From Bacillota bacterium (GTDB lineage: Bacteria; Bacillota; Clostridia; Tissierellales; Tissierellaceae), in contig JAEWGC010000011.1 of assembly GCA_023388495.1 (NCBI GenBank), forward strand, positions 62,001-126,000: DNA of 64,000 nt, in the 5' to 3' direction. Made by a program: the position numbers and the translations under genes. Shown in pieces: positions 33,211-42,429 of the stretch. Positions within the stretch are counted from its first letter, which is position 1. Each line of letters begins with the position of its first letter. The notes beneath the pieces are model-generated. The model saw only the letters and a program-made list of their open reading frames with translations. It was not told the origin of the DNA and did no database searches.

Positions 33211-35361
33211 CTATATTAATCCTAGTAATCTGACTGTATTTGCTACTAAAAAACAAATAGCAATTCCAGTAATAGTAGGTACTAAAAAGGAAATAGCAGT
33301 CCATTTTAAGCTCTCAGTTTCTTTTCTTATAGTAAGACAAGTTGTAGCACATGGCCAATGCATTAGTGAAAATAGCATTACACAAGTGGCAGTTAGCCAA
33401 GTCCATCCATTAGCAACAAGAAGATCTTTTAACTGTACTAGACTATCTAATTCAATTAAGCTTCCTGTAGCCATATAGCTCATAATTATTATAGGAATGA
33501 CTATTTCATTTGCAGGAAAGCCTAGAATAAAGGCCATTAAAATATAACCGTCTAAACCAATTGATTTTGCAAATGGATCAAGGAAATTAGCAAAATAGGT
33601 TAAAATACTTATGTCACCAATATAGATATTTGCCATTATCCAGATTATCAAACCAGCTGGAATTGCAACCACAACCGCACGGCCAAGTACAAATAAAGTT
33701 CTGTCTAATATAGATCTGACAATAATTTTTCCCACCTGTGGTTTTCTATAGGGAGGCAATTCTAGAGTAAAGTTTGAAGGGATACCCTTTAGCATAGTTT
33801 TAGATAATATTTTAGACACTACTAAGGTCATTACAATACCTAAAACTATAACTCCAGTAAGGATGAGAGATAATATTATAGATTGAAAAGGACCCTCTAT
33901 CATCCCTACAAAGAACATTGAAATAATAGCTATTAATATAGGAAATCTTCCATTACAGGGTACAAAGTTATTGGTAATAATAGCTATCAGACGTTCTCTT
34001 GGTGAATCAATTATTCTACAGCCGATTATCCCAGCTGCATTACATCCAAAACCCATACACATTGTAAGAGCCTGTTTTCCACAAGCACAGGATTTTTTGA
34101 AGAAGTTATCTAAATTAAATGCAACCCTTGGTAGATATCCCAAATCTTCTAGCAATGTAAATAGCGGGAAAAATATTGCCATTGGTGGAAGCATAACAGA
34201 TACTACCCACGCAAGAGTTCTATAAATGCCCATAACCAATAATTCGTGGATCCAAGGAGGAGTACCTAACCAAATAAAAAAAACTGTTAATTTATCTTGA
34301 ATCCAAAACAATCCCTTGGCTAGTAAATCGGAAGGATAATTGGCACCAGCAATTGTAATCCAAAAAATGACGGCTAAAAGACAAATCATAATAGGAATGC
34401 CAAATTTCTTAGATGTAAGATATTTATCTACCTTTCTATCAAAATCATTATAGTTTTCCTTCTCAAAGGATACAACCCTACTACTAATATTTTCTGCCAT
34501 ATTCACTAAATGACTAACAATCTTATCACGAAATGTAGTATGATCAATCTCTTTTGTATTTAGACAATCTCTAACTTTATCAACTCTTTTCATAAGTTCA
34601 GTTTCTTCAATTAAGTTAACTCCACAGTACTTATCTATAGATTCTAATAAAGTTCTATCTCCATCTATAAGTTTTAATGCAACCCACCTAGCATTTAGTT
34701 TATCTCCGATTATGGGACTTAATAATATTTCAACTTCTGATATAGCTTGTTCAATAGATTCTTCATATTGAATACTTATTGGATTTAAGGAAATTTTATT
34801 AAAAGCTACTTTATAAACAGAATCCATTAGCTCCTCCAACCCTTTGCCTTTTATGGCACTAGTTCCTATTACAGGTATGCCAAGTTCTTTAGATAGTTCA
34901 TCTAAATTTATCTTTATATTTTTTCGTTTCGCCTCATCCATTAGATTGACACAAACAACTACCTTAGAAGTAACTTCAAGAGTTTGCAAAACTAGATTCA
35001 AGTTTCTCTCTAGGCAGGTGGCATCTACTACAATGACTGTTGTATCTGGATTTCCAAAGCATATAAAATCCCTAGCAACTTCTTCTTCAACAGAATTTGC
35101 CATCAAAGAATAGGTACCTGGAATGTCTACTAAAATAAAATTATTATCTTTGTGAGAGTAATTCCCGTGGGCATTTGTAACTGTTTTACCTGGCCAGTTT
35201 CCAGTATGTTGATTTAATCCAGTTAAACTGTTAAAAACCGTAGATTTTCCTACATTAGGATTACCAGCTAGTGCAATAATTTTATCATCAGGTGTAGTTT
35301 TTTCGATTTTAAGCTCCTGCTCGAGAATTTCTAGTCCCGTAGATGTTTTAGTTAAACCCAT
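33211..35361 (-). CDS. feoB: Ferrous iron transporter FeoB
   Basis: A 716-residue protein with an N-terminal GTPase domain (G1 GNPNVGKST, G3 DIPGTYSL, G4 NLMDEA), a helical linker to about residue 290, and a polytopic membrane domain of about eight or more spans. The membrane part has the conserved Gate/core cysteine motifs CGKQALTMCMGFGCNAAG and MHWPCATTC. It imports Fe2+ across the inner membrane. It follows feoA by 16 bases on the minus strand and ends at the shared terminator at 33157. Confidence 0.96.
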   Translation of the reverse strand: MGLTKTSTGLEILEQELKIEKTTPDDKIIALAGNPNVGKSTVFNSLTGLNQHTGNWPGKTVTNAHGNYSHKDNNFILVDIPGTYSLMANSVEEEVARDFICFGNPDTTVIVVDATCLERNLNLVLQTLEVTSKVVVCVNLMDEAKRKNIKINLDELSKELGIPVIGTSAIKGKGLEELMDSVYKVAFNKISLNPISIQYEESIEQAISEVEILLSPIIGDKLNARWVALKLIDGDRTLLESIDKYCGVNLIEETELMKRVDKVRDCLNTKEIDHTTFRDKIVSHLVNMAENISSRVVSFEKENYNDFDRKVDKYLTSKKFGIPIMICLLAVIFWITIAGANYPSDLLAKGLFWIQDKLTVFFIWLGTPPWIHELLVMGIYRTLAWVVSVMLPPMAIFFPLFTLLEDLGYLPRVAFNLDNFFKKSCACGKQALTMCMGFGCNAAGIIGCRIIDSPRERLIAIITNNFVPCNGRFPILIAIISMFFVGMIEGPFQSIILSLILTGVIVLGIVMTLVVSKILSKTMLKGIPSNFTLELPPYRKPQVGKIIVRSILDRTLFVLGRAVVVAIPAGLIIWIMANIYIGDISILTYFANFLDPFAKSIGLDGYILMAFILGFPANEIVIPIIIMSYMATGSLIELDSLVQLKDLLVANGWTWLTATCVMLFSLMHWPCATTCLTIRKETESLKWTAISFLVPTITGIAICFLVANTVRLLGLI

Positions 35362-35377
35362 ATCTTCACCTCCTTAG

Positions 35378-35617
35378 CTAAAACTTTTCTACTAATATCA
35401 TGGAGGCCACTTCAGAACGAAGAGCAATAACAGCACCTCTAATGAGATAAGCAACTGGATCGCCGGAAGGACTTTGATGTAGAGATTCTATTATTGTATT
35501 ATCAATTAATCCTAAGTCTAGCATTCTTCTTCTTGTTAATCCATCAGATGTCAATTTTTTAACTTTACATTTCTCGCCAATTAATAATGAGTTGAGTGGA
35601 ATATAAACATTATCCAT
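35378..35617 (-). CDS. feoA: Ferrous iron transport protein FeoA
   Basis: A 79-residue SH3-like protein with the FeoA core IGEKCKVKKLTSDGLTRRRMLDLGLI and PVAYLIRGAVIALRSEVASMI. It is a small cytoplasmic partner of FeoB. It has an AGGAGG site and is divergent from a DtxR-type regulator across a short intergenic region holding an imperfect inverted repeat. Confidence 0.93.
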   Translation of the reverse strand: MDNVYIPLNSLLIGEKCKVKKLTSDGLTRRRMLDLGLIDNTIIESLHQSPSGDPVAYLIRGAVIALRSEVASMILVEKF

Positions 35618-35642
35618 ATATTTAACCTCCTAATTATCAAAC

Positions 35643-35677
35643 TTTAGTCTTGGGAAAAAAACTTTCCCTACACTAAA
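35643..35677. promoter_or_regulatory. Imperfect inverted repeat between feoA and the DtxR-type gene (candidate metal-regulator operator)
   Basis: TTTAGTCTTGGGAAA (35643-35657) and TTTCCCTACACTAAA (35663-35677) are complementary at 13 of 15 positions. The TTTAG...CTAAA ends resemble DtxR/MntR operators. It sits in the feoA promoter region, next to a DtxR-family gene. Confidence 0.5.
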
Positions 35678-35759
35678 ATATGTTAAATACTTTTGAAGTG
35701 TTACTCGTATATATAGTAGTAGAGTATAAATTATTATCAAAAATTTTGGGGTGATATTA

Positions 35760-36248
35760 TTGAACAGTAACTTTCGTACAGTTCGTGGATATGAGCTTAA
35801 AAGAACCAATAAAGACTCGCTTACTCCATCTCTAGAAGATTATCTAGAAATGATATATAGAAATAGCTTAGAAGAGCCTTATATTCGAATAAGTGTACTT
35901 GCGAGTCTTTTAAATGTAAGAGATTCTTCAGCGTCAAAGATGGTAAAGAAATTGTGGGAGCTAGGGCTAGTTAATTATGAAAAATATGGTATTGTAACTT
36001 TAACTGAAGAAGGTAAAATAGAAGGTGAATTTTTGTTAAATAGGCATAACATTATAGAAGAGTTTTTATATTTTATAGGGTGTGATGAGAATACTCTATT
36101 ACAAACAGAATTAATAGAGCACTATGTTTCACCTAGTACAGTTGAAAGGATAGAGGATTTATATAATTTTTTCTACAACAACAGAGATATACTAGAGAGA
36201 TATATTTATTATAGGGAGGCAAATTTTAAGGATGGAATGAATATTTGA
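35760..36248 (+). CDS. DtxR/MntR-family iron-dependent transcriptional regulator
   Basis: About 162 residues. The N-terminal winged helix (SLEDYLEMIYR, IRISVLASLLNVRDSSASKMVKKLWELGLVNYEKYG, VTLTEEGK) and the dimer/metal domain segment LLNRHNIIEEFLYFIGCDE followed by LIEHYVSPSTVERIEDL match the DtxR/MntR family. Metal ligands fall in these helices. There is no C-terminal SH3-like domain, as in MntR. The start is probably TTG at 35760 (GGGGTG, 6-base spacing); a GTG at 35751 overlaps the ribosome site. It probably controls divergent feoAB. Confidence 0.87.
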   Translation: MNSNFRTVRGYELKRTNKDSLTPSLEDYLEMIYRNSLEEPYIRISVLASLLNVRDSSASKMVKKLWELGLVNYEKYGIVTLTEEGKIEGEFLLNRHNIIEEFLYFIGCDENTLLQTELIEHYVSPSTVERIEDLYNFFYNNRDILERYIYYREANFKDGMNI

Positions 36249-36396
36249 TGACAATGTATCCTGTCACTTTGCACTAGGTAGTTCCTATGCTAAAACAATA
36301 TTAGTTGTTGGCCCTAAACTTTCTATTACAGGTTATAAGAAAGATGATACTGCTGTGCCGATCCTTAAGAATGGTGAATGGGGAATTGTGCCATAG
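36241..36396 (+). pseudogene. Remnant of an M29-family aminopeptidase C-terminus
   Basis: An unannotated frame encodes IFDDNVSCHFALGSSYAK, then after an apparent internal deletion LSITGYKKDDTAVPILKNGEWGIVP before TAG. The first part resembles the LDEN(A)S-H-ALG-AY block and the second the terminal DI-G-DG-PVFRNGNW block of M29 metallo-aminopeptidases, but the ~40 residues normally between them are missing. There is no start codon or ribosome site, and it begins within the end of the DtxR-type gene. I take it as the scar of a deleted aminopeptidase gene. Confidence 0.55.
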
Positions 36397-36447
36397 CACC
36401 TATTGTAAACTCCCTTCATATTATATATTTGAAGGGAGGAATAAGTA

Positions 36448-36924
36448 ATGTGTTATGAGAATAGAACCAAGGCATATGCAAGAATAAGGGGTGGCAATTT
36501 ATATCCAAATATACATGGTGTAGTATTTTTCGATGATGTAGAAGGAGGTACAGAGGTAAGTGTAGAAGTATGGGGGTTGCCTTTATATAAGCCTGCAGAA
36601 GGAAATAATCAACCTATAGGACCTTTAGGATTCCATATACATGAAAATGGAATATGCGAGGTTACTAACCCAGAGAATCCATTTGAATCTGCAGGAGGAC
36701 ACTATAATCCGACTAATCAGCCCCATGGTAATCATGCAGGAGACTTTCCAGTTTTATTTTCAAATAATGGATATGCAAGAATGAGCTTCTTTACAGATAA
36801 ATTTAAACCTGAAGATATTATTAATAGATCTGTAATAATTCATCAAAACCCAGATGACTATAGATCACAACCAGCTGGTAATTCTGGGAAGAGAATAGCT
36901 TGTGGGGTAATTTATCCAGTTTAA
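36448..36924 (+). CDS. sodC: Cu/Zn superoxide dismutase family protein
   Basis: A 158-residue protein with all seven metal ligands apparent: GFHIHENG (His63, His65), GGHYNP (bridging His85), PHGNHAGDFP (His93, His96, Asp99) and SVIIHQNPDDY (His132). The disulfide pair (Cys70 and the Cys in RIACGVI) and the active-site Arg in GKRIACG are also present. The family converts superoxide to oxygen and peroxide. Unlike most bacterial SodC proteins it has no signal peptide, so it should be cytoplasmic. It has a GGGAGG site and stands alone between a peptidase remnant and a terminator. Confidence 0.9.
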   Translation: MCYENRTKAYARIRGGNLYPNIHGVVFFDDVEGGTEVSVEVWGLPLYKPAEGNNQPIGPLGFHIHENGICEVTNPENPFESAGGHYNPTNQPHGNHAGDFPVLFSNNGYARMSFFTDKFKPEDIINRSVIIHQNPDDYRSQPAGNSGKRIACGVIYPV

Positions 36925-36935
36925 TCATAATTATA

Positions 36936-36971
36936 AAAATAGAAAGCCCGTATCTTTGGGCTTTCTATTTT
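36936..36971. terminator. Bidirectional terminator
   Basis: AAAATAGAAAGCCC and GGGCTTTCTATTTT are perfect complements around GTATCTTT, between convergent sodC and the LysM gene. Confidence 0.88.
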
Positions 36972-36979
36972 AAAATCGT

Positions 36980-37528
36980 TTAAAAACAAACTAGAACACA
37001 TCTTCTTGGAATACATATTACTTGACCAATCTGCAAGAAGTTTGGATTGATTCCTGGGTTGGCATTTATAATGGCTTGAACAGTTACATTGAATCGCTGG
37101 GCAAGTATAAATAAAGTATCTCCTGCTACTACTGTATAGAGGAATCCATTAGGGCATGGAGGCGTTGGTGGTGTCACTCTTGGGATACATATTACCTGAC
37201 CTATTTGTATAAAGTTTGGATTGATTCCTGGGTTAGCATTTATGATTGCCTGCAAGCTAACATTAAATCTCTGAGCAATGCCAATTAAAGTATCGCCTGC
37301 AACAACAGTATAAAGAAACCCATTAGGACATGGAGGTGTGGCTCCCGGAATACATATTACTTGACCTATTTGCAATCTATTTGGATCAATTCCAGGATTG
37401 ATATTAATAATTGCCTGTACAGTTACATTGAATCTTTGAGCAAGTATGAATAAAGTATCACCAGCTACTATTGTATATTGAAAACTCCCTGGAGGACATA
37501 CCTGTTCTACTTGATAATTATTATTCAT
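36980..37528 (-). CDS. Triple LysM-domain protein
   Basis: About 182 residues made of three LysM domains in tandem, each beginning with FxYTxVAGDTLF/I and ending with QIGQVICIP, joined by short proline-rich linkers (PPCPNG). LysM binds N-acetylglucosamine polymers such as peptidoglycan or spore cortex. There is no signal peptide or catalytic domain, so a spore-coat/cortex (SafA-like) or cell-wall-associated role is possible. The start MNNNYQ at 37528, behind AAAGGTG, is preferred to a longer frame to 37606. The three copies are nearly identical, so they probably arose by recent duplication. Confidence 0.88.
   Translation of the reverse strand: MNNNYQVEQVCPPGSFQYTIVAGDTLFILAQRFNVTVQAIININPGIDPNRLQIGQVICIPGATPPCPNGFLYTVVAGDTLIGIAQRFNVSLQAIINANPGINPNFIQIGQVICIPRVTPPTPPCPNGFLYTVVAGDTLFILAQRFNVTVQAIINANPGINPNFLQIGQVICIPRRCVLVCF
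37000..37490. repeat. Three tandem ~160-180 bp repeats encoding LysM domains
   Basis: Blocks around 37005-37150, 37170-37330 and 37345-37490 share long near-identical stretches (for example the segment encoding AQRFNV and NANPGINPNF). They are coding repeats inside the LysM gene and can recombine to change copy number. Confidence 0.75.
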
Positions 37529-37709
37529 AATAGTCACCTTTCTTATAAAAATATATTCACTATATATTATGATAGATAGAAGAAAATTGCTAAACTTATT
37601 GGACAAATTAAAGAAAAATTAAGCATTTTTCTTGGGCATTGTCAGGCTAACTATTTGTGGTATAATCAATATATTAATAGACACATTAATTTAGCAATAG
37701 GAGGAAAAG

Positions 37710-38534
37710 ATGAAACTACTGAAATTTTTACTTATTATTATAGCAGGGTTAGTACTTTTATATCTTTATAACTATAATCAAGTAAGTAAGTTTAGAGTGA
37801 GGGATATAAAAATAGATTCTAACAAAGTGAAAAATAGTTTTAAAATAACCCAAATATCTGATTTTCATTCTAACAATTTAATTGATATAAATAAGATGAC
37901 AAAGGAAATAGAAAAGTTTAACCCCGACTTTATAGCACTAACTGGTGATATAATAGACTATAAAGATAGGGAATTGGATACTGCAATGAATATGCTTAGG
38001 GCTATATCAAAACTAGGTAAAGATATTTATTTTGTAGAAGGTAATCATGAGATGAGGAATAGTTTATATAATGATTTTAAGACCGAAATGGAAAAACTAG
38101 AGATAATTATATTGGAGAACAATTCTAAGGAAATCATGGTAAGTGGCGAAAAAATAAATATTACGGGACTTAACTTCACTCCAGGGTCTAGAGGATATGA
38201 GGAAGCTACAAATTACCAAGAAGCCACAAATGATTTAGACTTAGATCATTATAATATTTTATTATTACATTCTCCAAATAATATTGAGAATCTTAGAAGT
38301 AGCAAGGTGGATCTAGTAATATCGGGACATACACATGGGGGACAATTTAGACTTCCATTTATAGGGGCTATTGTAGCACCGGGACAGAGCTTCTTTCCTA
38401 AATATGATAAAGGTATTTTTAAAATAGATAACTTGGTATTATATATTGATAGTGGACTAGGAAATAGTGTTGCACCCTTAAGAGCATTTAATCCTGTGCA
38501 GTTTTCAAATATTACAATTGAGTCAAAGAAGTGA
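37710..38534 (+). CDS. Membrane-anchored metallophosphoesterase (YaeI/YkuE type)
   Basis: A 274-residue calcineurin-like phosphoesterase with an N-terminal membrane anchor (about residues 4-22). Metal-site motifs are in order: ITQISDFHSN, ALTGDIID, VEGNHEMRN, LLLHSPNN and ISGHTHGGQ. The YaeI/YkuE group is associated with phospholipid or lipid-A-type phosphoryl hydrolysis, but the substrate is not defined here. It has AGGAGG, and its end lies 8 bases before the dinB start, so the two may be cotranscribed. Confidence 0.9.
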   Translation: MKLLKFLLIIIAGLVLLYLYNYNQVSKFRVRDIKIDSNKVKNSFKITQISDFHSNNLIDINKMTKEIEKFNPDFIALTGDIIDYKDRELDTAMNMLRAISKLGKDIYFVEGNHEMRNSLYNDFKTEMEKLEIIILENNSKEIMVSGEKINITGLNFTPGSRGYEEATNYQEATNDLDLDHYNILLLHSPNNIENLRSSKVDLVISGHTHGGQFRLPFIGAIVAPGQSFFPKYDKGIFKIDNLVLYIDSGLGNSVAPLRAFNPVQFSNITIESKK

Positions 38535-38541
38535 TGAAAAT

Positions 38542-39588
38542 ATGGAATTAAATATTATTCATGTAGATATGGATGCCTTCTATGCATCAGTGGAGGAACA
38601 GGACAATCCTAGGATCAAGGGATTACCTGTTATAGTAGGTGGCTTAAGCAATCACGGTATTGTAACTACAGCAAACTATGAAGCTAGAAAATATGGGATT
38701 CACTCTGCAATGCCTATATTTATGGCTAAGAAAAAATGTCCTAGGGGATGTTTTGTCCCTCCGAGAATGAAAAGATATCAAGAGGTTTCGAGGGAAGTAT
38801 TCAATATTTTATATGAGTTTACTGACTTAATAGAGCAAGTATCCATAGATGAGGCATATTTAGACATTTCTACATTAAATATGGAACCTTTGGATTTAGT
38901 CATGAAAATCAAGGAAAAGGTAATGAGAAGCACAGGTTTAACCATGTCTATAGGAATTTCCTATAATAAATTTTTAGCCAAACTTGCATCAGACTGGAAT
39001 AAGCCAAACGGTATTAAAATAATAACCGAAAATATGATTCCAGATATACTGTTGCCGTTACCTGTTAGAAAAGTACATGGTATAGGTCCCAAATCAGCTA
39101 AGAAATTAAACGATATAGGTGTTTTTATTATTGAAGATTTATTGAGACTTTCAGAGGAGTTTCTTGTAGAGATGTTTGGAAAGGCTGGTATGGAAATATA
39201 TAATAGAATCCGTGGCATAGATTATAGAAAGGTAAATACTACAAGAGAGAGAAAGTCCTTAGGCGTAGAACGTACCTTTGATGAATCTACAGATAATATG
39301 GAGACACTTATAAAATATATAAAAAAATTTTCACAAGAACTATCATATGATTTAAAGAGTAAAGGCTTACATGGACGGACAATTATTTTAAAAATCAAAG
39401 ACGAAAATTTTACAGTTCAAACTAGAAGTAAAACTTTAAATGAATATATTAACGATTTTCCACAGATATTAGATATATCTTTAGAACTTTTAGGGGAAGT
39501 TGAAATAAATAATAAAATTAGATTAATCGGTATAACAGCATCTAATCTTATGACATCAGAATTAGAACAGCTTTCTTTATTTGATTAA
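38542..39588 (+). CDS. dinB: DNA polymerase IV (Y-family)
   Basis: About 348 residues of an error-prone translesion polymerase. The catalytic motifs IIHVDMDAFYASVE and QVSIDEAYLDIS carry the metal-binding acids; VHGIGPKSAKKLNDIGV is the thumb helix-hairpin-helix, and the C-terminal little-finger domain ends in the SLFD tail resembling a beta-clamp-binding motif (QLSLFD). An in-frame TTG at 38518 inside the previous gene is less likely than the ATG at 38542. It ends at a strong terminator. Confidence 0.95.
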   Translation: MELNIIHVDMDAFYASVEEQDNPRIKGLPVIVGGLSNHGIVTTANYEARKYGIHSAMPIFMAKKKCPRGCFVPPRMKRYQEVSREVFNILYEFTDLIEQVSIDEAYLDISTLNMEPLDLVMKIKEKVMRSTGLTMSIGISYNKFLAKLASDWNKPNGIKIITENMIPDILLPLPVRKVHGIGPKSAKKLNDIGVFIIEDLLRLSEEFLVEMFGKAGMEIYNRIRGIDYRKVNTTRERKSLGVERTFDESTDNMETLIKYIKKFSQELSYDLKSKGLHGRTIILKIKDENFTVQTRSKTLNEYINDFPQILDISLELLGEVEINNKIRLIGITASNLMTSELEQLSLFD

Positions 39589-39633
39589 AAGCTACATTTA
39601 TGCAAAATGATTTTGTATAAATGTAGCTTTTTA
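39587..39633. terminator. Bidirectional terminator between dinB and ftsH
   Basis: AAAAGCTACATTTAT pairs with ATAAATGTAGCTTTT with further pairing (CAAAAT/TTTTG) inside, flanked by A- and T-runs. Confidence 0.85.
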
Positions 39634-39641
39634 TTTACTAG

Positions 39642-41489
39642 TTAATTATTGTATTGTTTTTCAGGAGCCTCTAATACCTTCATAAACTCTTGGCCTGTGA
39701 TAGTTTCATTTTCTAATAAAAACTCAGAGAGTTCATGAAGCTTACCAATATTTTCAGTAAGAATATCTTTTGCTTTTTGATGTGCCATTTTAATAATTTG
39801 AAGAACTTCTTCATCTATTTTAGATGACATTTCAGCCGAACAAGCTAGAGAAGCATCACCACCCAAGTATTGATTTGATACTGTTTCTAGTGCCATCATG
39901 TCAAAAGTATCGCTCATACCGTATCGAGTAACCATTGCTCTTGCTATTTTAGTAGCTTGTTCAATATCGTTAGATGCACCAGTAGTAACTGAGTTGAAGA
40001 TAATTTCTTCAGCTGCACGACCACCAGTTAAAGTTACTATTTTATTAAATATTTCTTCCTTAGACATTAGAAAGCGTTCTCCTTCTTCTACTTGCATAGT
40101 ATATCCTAATGCACCAGAAGTCCTTGGAATGATAGTAATCTTATGAACAGGAGCAGAATTCTTTTGTTTTGCTGCGACCAATGCATGTCCTATTTCGTGA
40201 TAAGAAACTATTAGTTTTTCTTTAGTAGATATTACAGCACCTTTTCGCTGATATCCTGCTATAACTGTTTCGACTGATTCCTCAAAGTCAGATTGATTTA
40301 CCTTAGTACGTTTACATTTAACAGCACGAAGTGCTGCTTCATTTGCAATATTTGCAAGATCTGCACCTGACGCTCCAGAAGTAGCTCGGGCAATAGCATT
40401 GTAGTCAATATTGTTTTCTACTTTAATTTTTTTAGCGTGAACTTTAAGAATATCTTCACGACCCTTTAAATCTGGAAGTTCTACTGGAATACGTCTATCA
40501 AATCTTCCAGGTCTTAGAAGTGCTTTATCTAAAGTTTCTGGTCTATTGGTTGCTGCAAGAATGACAACACCTTTACTACCATCAAATCCATCCATTTCAG
40601 TAAGCAATTGATTAAGGGTTTGTTCGCGTTCATCATTGCCACCCATACCAGAATTATCACGTTTTTTACCAATGGCATCAATTTCATCAATAAATACTAT
40701 GCAAGGAGCTTTTTCTTGTGCTTGTTTAAATAAATCACGTACACGTGCAGCCCCCATTCCTACAAACATTTCAACAAATTCAGAACCGGATATGGAAAAG
40801 AAAGGAACATTAGCTTCTCCAGCAACAGCTTGAGCAAGTAAGGTTTTACCAGTTCCAGGAGGGCCTACAAGTAAAGCTCCCTTTGGGAGTTGAGCGCCGA
40901 TTTCCTTGTATTTATCGGGATTGTGAAGAAAATCAACAATTTCTGTAAGTGCTTCTTTTGCCTCGTTTTGACCTGCAACATCAGCAAAGGTTTTTCCAGT
41001 TTGGGCATTTACATATACTTTAGCATTACTTTTACCAAAGGTCATAGAATTACCGCCAAATTTTCCTTGTAAATTACGAGAAAACAGCTGTCCAATTCCT
41101 ATAAAAAATAGTATTGGAATAATCCATGTTAATAAGAAATTCGCAAGAGGTGACCTTTCCTTTGGAATTATCTCTGAGAATTTAATTTCTTTATGATTAT
41201 AAAGCTCATATAAGCGATTTACTAAATCAGGGTCATCCATTTTACCTGTTATAAATAAACCTTCTTTTTCATCTTTATCTAAGGCAATAAAGGCAATTTG
41301 ATTTTCTTGAACTTCAACCTCTTTAACATTACCAGATTCAATTTGTTTTAAAAATGTTCCATAATCAACCTCAGTTATTTGTTGCTTTAATAATGATGGA
41401 AATACAAAAGTATTTAAAAGCATCAATACTATCATGGCAATTGTATAATAGTAAATCAAAGGTTTTTTAGGATTTTTTTTTGTATTCAT
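39642..41489 (-). CDS. ftsH: ATP-dependent zinc metalloprotease FtsH
   Basis: A 615-residue membrane AAA+ protease. Two N-terminal spans (about 12-32 and 108-128) flank an extracytoplasmic domain. The AAA+ module has Walker A GPPGTGKT, Walker [13 protein letters not shown] and the second region of homology [21 protein letters not shown]. The zinc-protease site is [11 protein letters not shown] (HExxH). FtsH degrades misfolded membrane proteins and regulatory targets. It is the second gene of a minus-strand operon 30 bases after a MarR-type gene; it is not next to tilS/hpt as in the usual Firmicute context, so it may be a second, regulated copy. Confidence 0.95.
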   Translation of the reverse strand: MNTKKNPKKPLIYYYTIAMIVLMLLNTFVFPSLLKQQITEVDYGTFLKQIESGNVKEVEVQENQIAFIALDKDEKEGLFITGKMDDPDLVNRLYELYNHKEIKFSEIIPKERSPLANFLLTWIIPILFFIGIGQLFSRNLQGKFGGNSMTFGKSNAKVYVNAQTGKTFADVAGQNEAKEALTEIVDFLHNPDKYKEIGAQLPKGALLVGPPGTGKTLLAQAVAGEANVPFFSISGSEFVEMFVGMGAARVRDLFKQAQEKAPCIVFIDEIDAIGKKRDNSGMGGNDEREQTLNQLLTEMDGFDGSKGVVILAATNRPETLDKALLRPGRFDRRIPVELPDLKGREDILKVHAKKIKVENNIDYNAIARATSGASGADLANIANEAALRAVKCKRTKVNQSDFEESVETVIAGYQRKGAVISTKEKLIVSYHEIGHALVAAKQKNSAPVHKITIIPRTSGALGYTMQVEEGERFLMSKEEIFNKIVTLTGGRAAEEIIFNSVTTGASNDIEQATKIARAMVTRYGMSDTFDMMALETVSNQYLGGDASLACSAEMSSKIDEEVLQIIKMAHQKAKDILTENIGKLHELSEFLLENETITGQEFMKVLEAPEKQYNN

Positions 41490-41519
41490 AAATATTCCAA
41501 CCTTTCTAATTAAGATTTT

Positions 41520-41963
41520 TTATACTTGATTCATTCTTATTAACAAATCTTTTAAATTTTGTAAACCAGATATAATAGCTTGAAGATCATCAGGATTTTC
41601 ACTTGAAAATATAGGAGAAAACTTTTCTTTTAAAATATTATCAATTTCATCAATAGTAGATAAACCTTTATTAGTAAGTTCTATTTTTACTACTCTTTCA
41701 TCTGATTTATCTCTGTGCCTTTGTAAATACCCTTTTTTTTCTAATTGTTTACACATGGAAGAAGTATTTCCGCTTTGTATATTCATGATTTTTGCTAAAC
41801 TGCCAATGCTATGATCCTTATTATCATTTATTTCTCTAAGGATTTGAGTTTGTATAATAGTTAAATCGTATTTATTAATTATAGGAAGAAAAGTATTGCC
41901 CATGTTTACGGAGACATCTCTCATTAAGTCCATCAATTGATTTTTAAACTCTAAAGCATCCAT
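41520..41963 (-). CDS. MarR family transcriptional regulator
   Basis: A 147-residue winged-helix regulator with the MarR pattern LTIIQTQILREINDNKDHSIGSLAKIMNIQSGNTSSMCKQLEKKGYLQRHRDKSDERVVKIELTNKG. It is the first gene of an operon with ftsH and has a GGAGG site. Its promoter region overlaps a long palindrome at 42001-42049, so it probably represses itself and ftsH until an unknown stress signal relieves binding. Confidence 0.92.
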   Translation of the reverse strand: MDALEFKNQLMDLMRDVSVNMGNTFLPIINKYDLTIIQTQILREINDNKDHSIGSLAKIMNIQSGNTSSMCKQLEKKGYLQRHRDKSDERVVKIELTNKGLSTIDEIDNILKEKFSPIFSSENPDDLQAIISGLQNLKDLLIRMNQV

Positions 41964-42000
41964 TTATAATCCTCCTCTTATGTTCATTAGTGTTAAATAA

Positions 42001-42059
42001 TCATATAAGATATATTATATATGATTCATATATAGTATATCTTATATGAGGGCTTGTCA
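42001..42059 (-). promoter_or_regulatory. marR-ftsH promoter with palindromic operator
   Basis: On the minus strand TTGACA, a 17-base spacer and TACTAT form a sigma-A promoter. It overlaps an inverted repeat with perfect 14-bp arms TCATATAAGATATA (42001-42014) and TATATCTTATATGA (42036-42049), and an inner TATATATGA/TCATATATA palindrome. This is a classic arrangement for MarR autorepression. Confidence 0.75.
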
Positions 42060-42429
42060 ATATAATTTATTTCCTAAAATCGTGCTTATTATATGTTTTC
42101 ATTATGATGTATACTTAAATTGTAGGTACCATTGTAGGAATAGTTCTTACCAATTCTATAGCTGTGTTTTATAGTTTTATAATAGTGTATATTAATAGGA
42201 GGTCTTTCATTTATAGCACTAAGAACAAGGTCGTATTTACTACTAATTGCAGTGTTTATTTTAAGTTATCTATGGTAGACTATAGCTTATATGATAGATT
42301 ATAAAATTGGTTTGAAGTGGCTATATGTTGGTTTAGTGAGGTTATGAATAATCATTGCAATGCTTTTAAAATTTGTTAATTAGCTGTAGATAAATTTAGA
42401 AGATAACTAAGAACAAGAAGGTGGTTTAT
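42060..42429 (+). other. Gene-free region with possible decayed membrane-protein fragment
   Basis: About 360 bases with no intact gene. From about 42213 one frame reads ALRTRSYLLLIAVFILSYLW, a stop, then YMIDYKIGLKWLYVGLV before another stop, with an AGGAGG at 42199. This looks like the wreck of a small hydrophobic protein gene, but I cannot name a family. The MutS-like gene's ribosome site (AAGGTGG) lies at its right end. Confidence 0.35.

Noticed and set aside
37000..37490. Repeat array that might be CRISPR-like
   Set aside because: The units are about 160-180 bp, encode LysM domains in frame, and have no spacer pattern or nearby cas genes.
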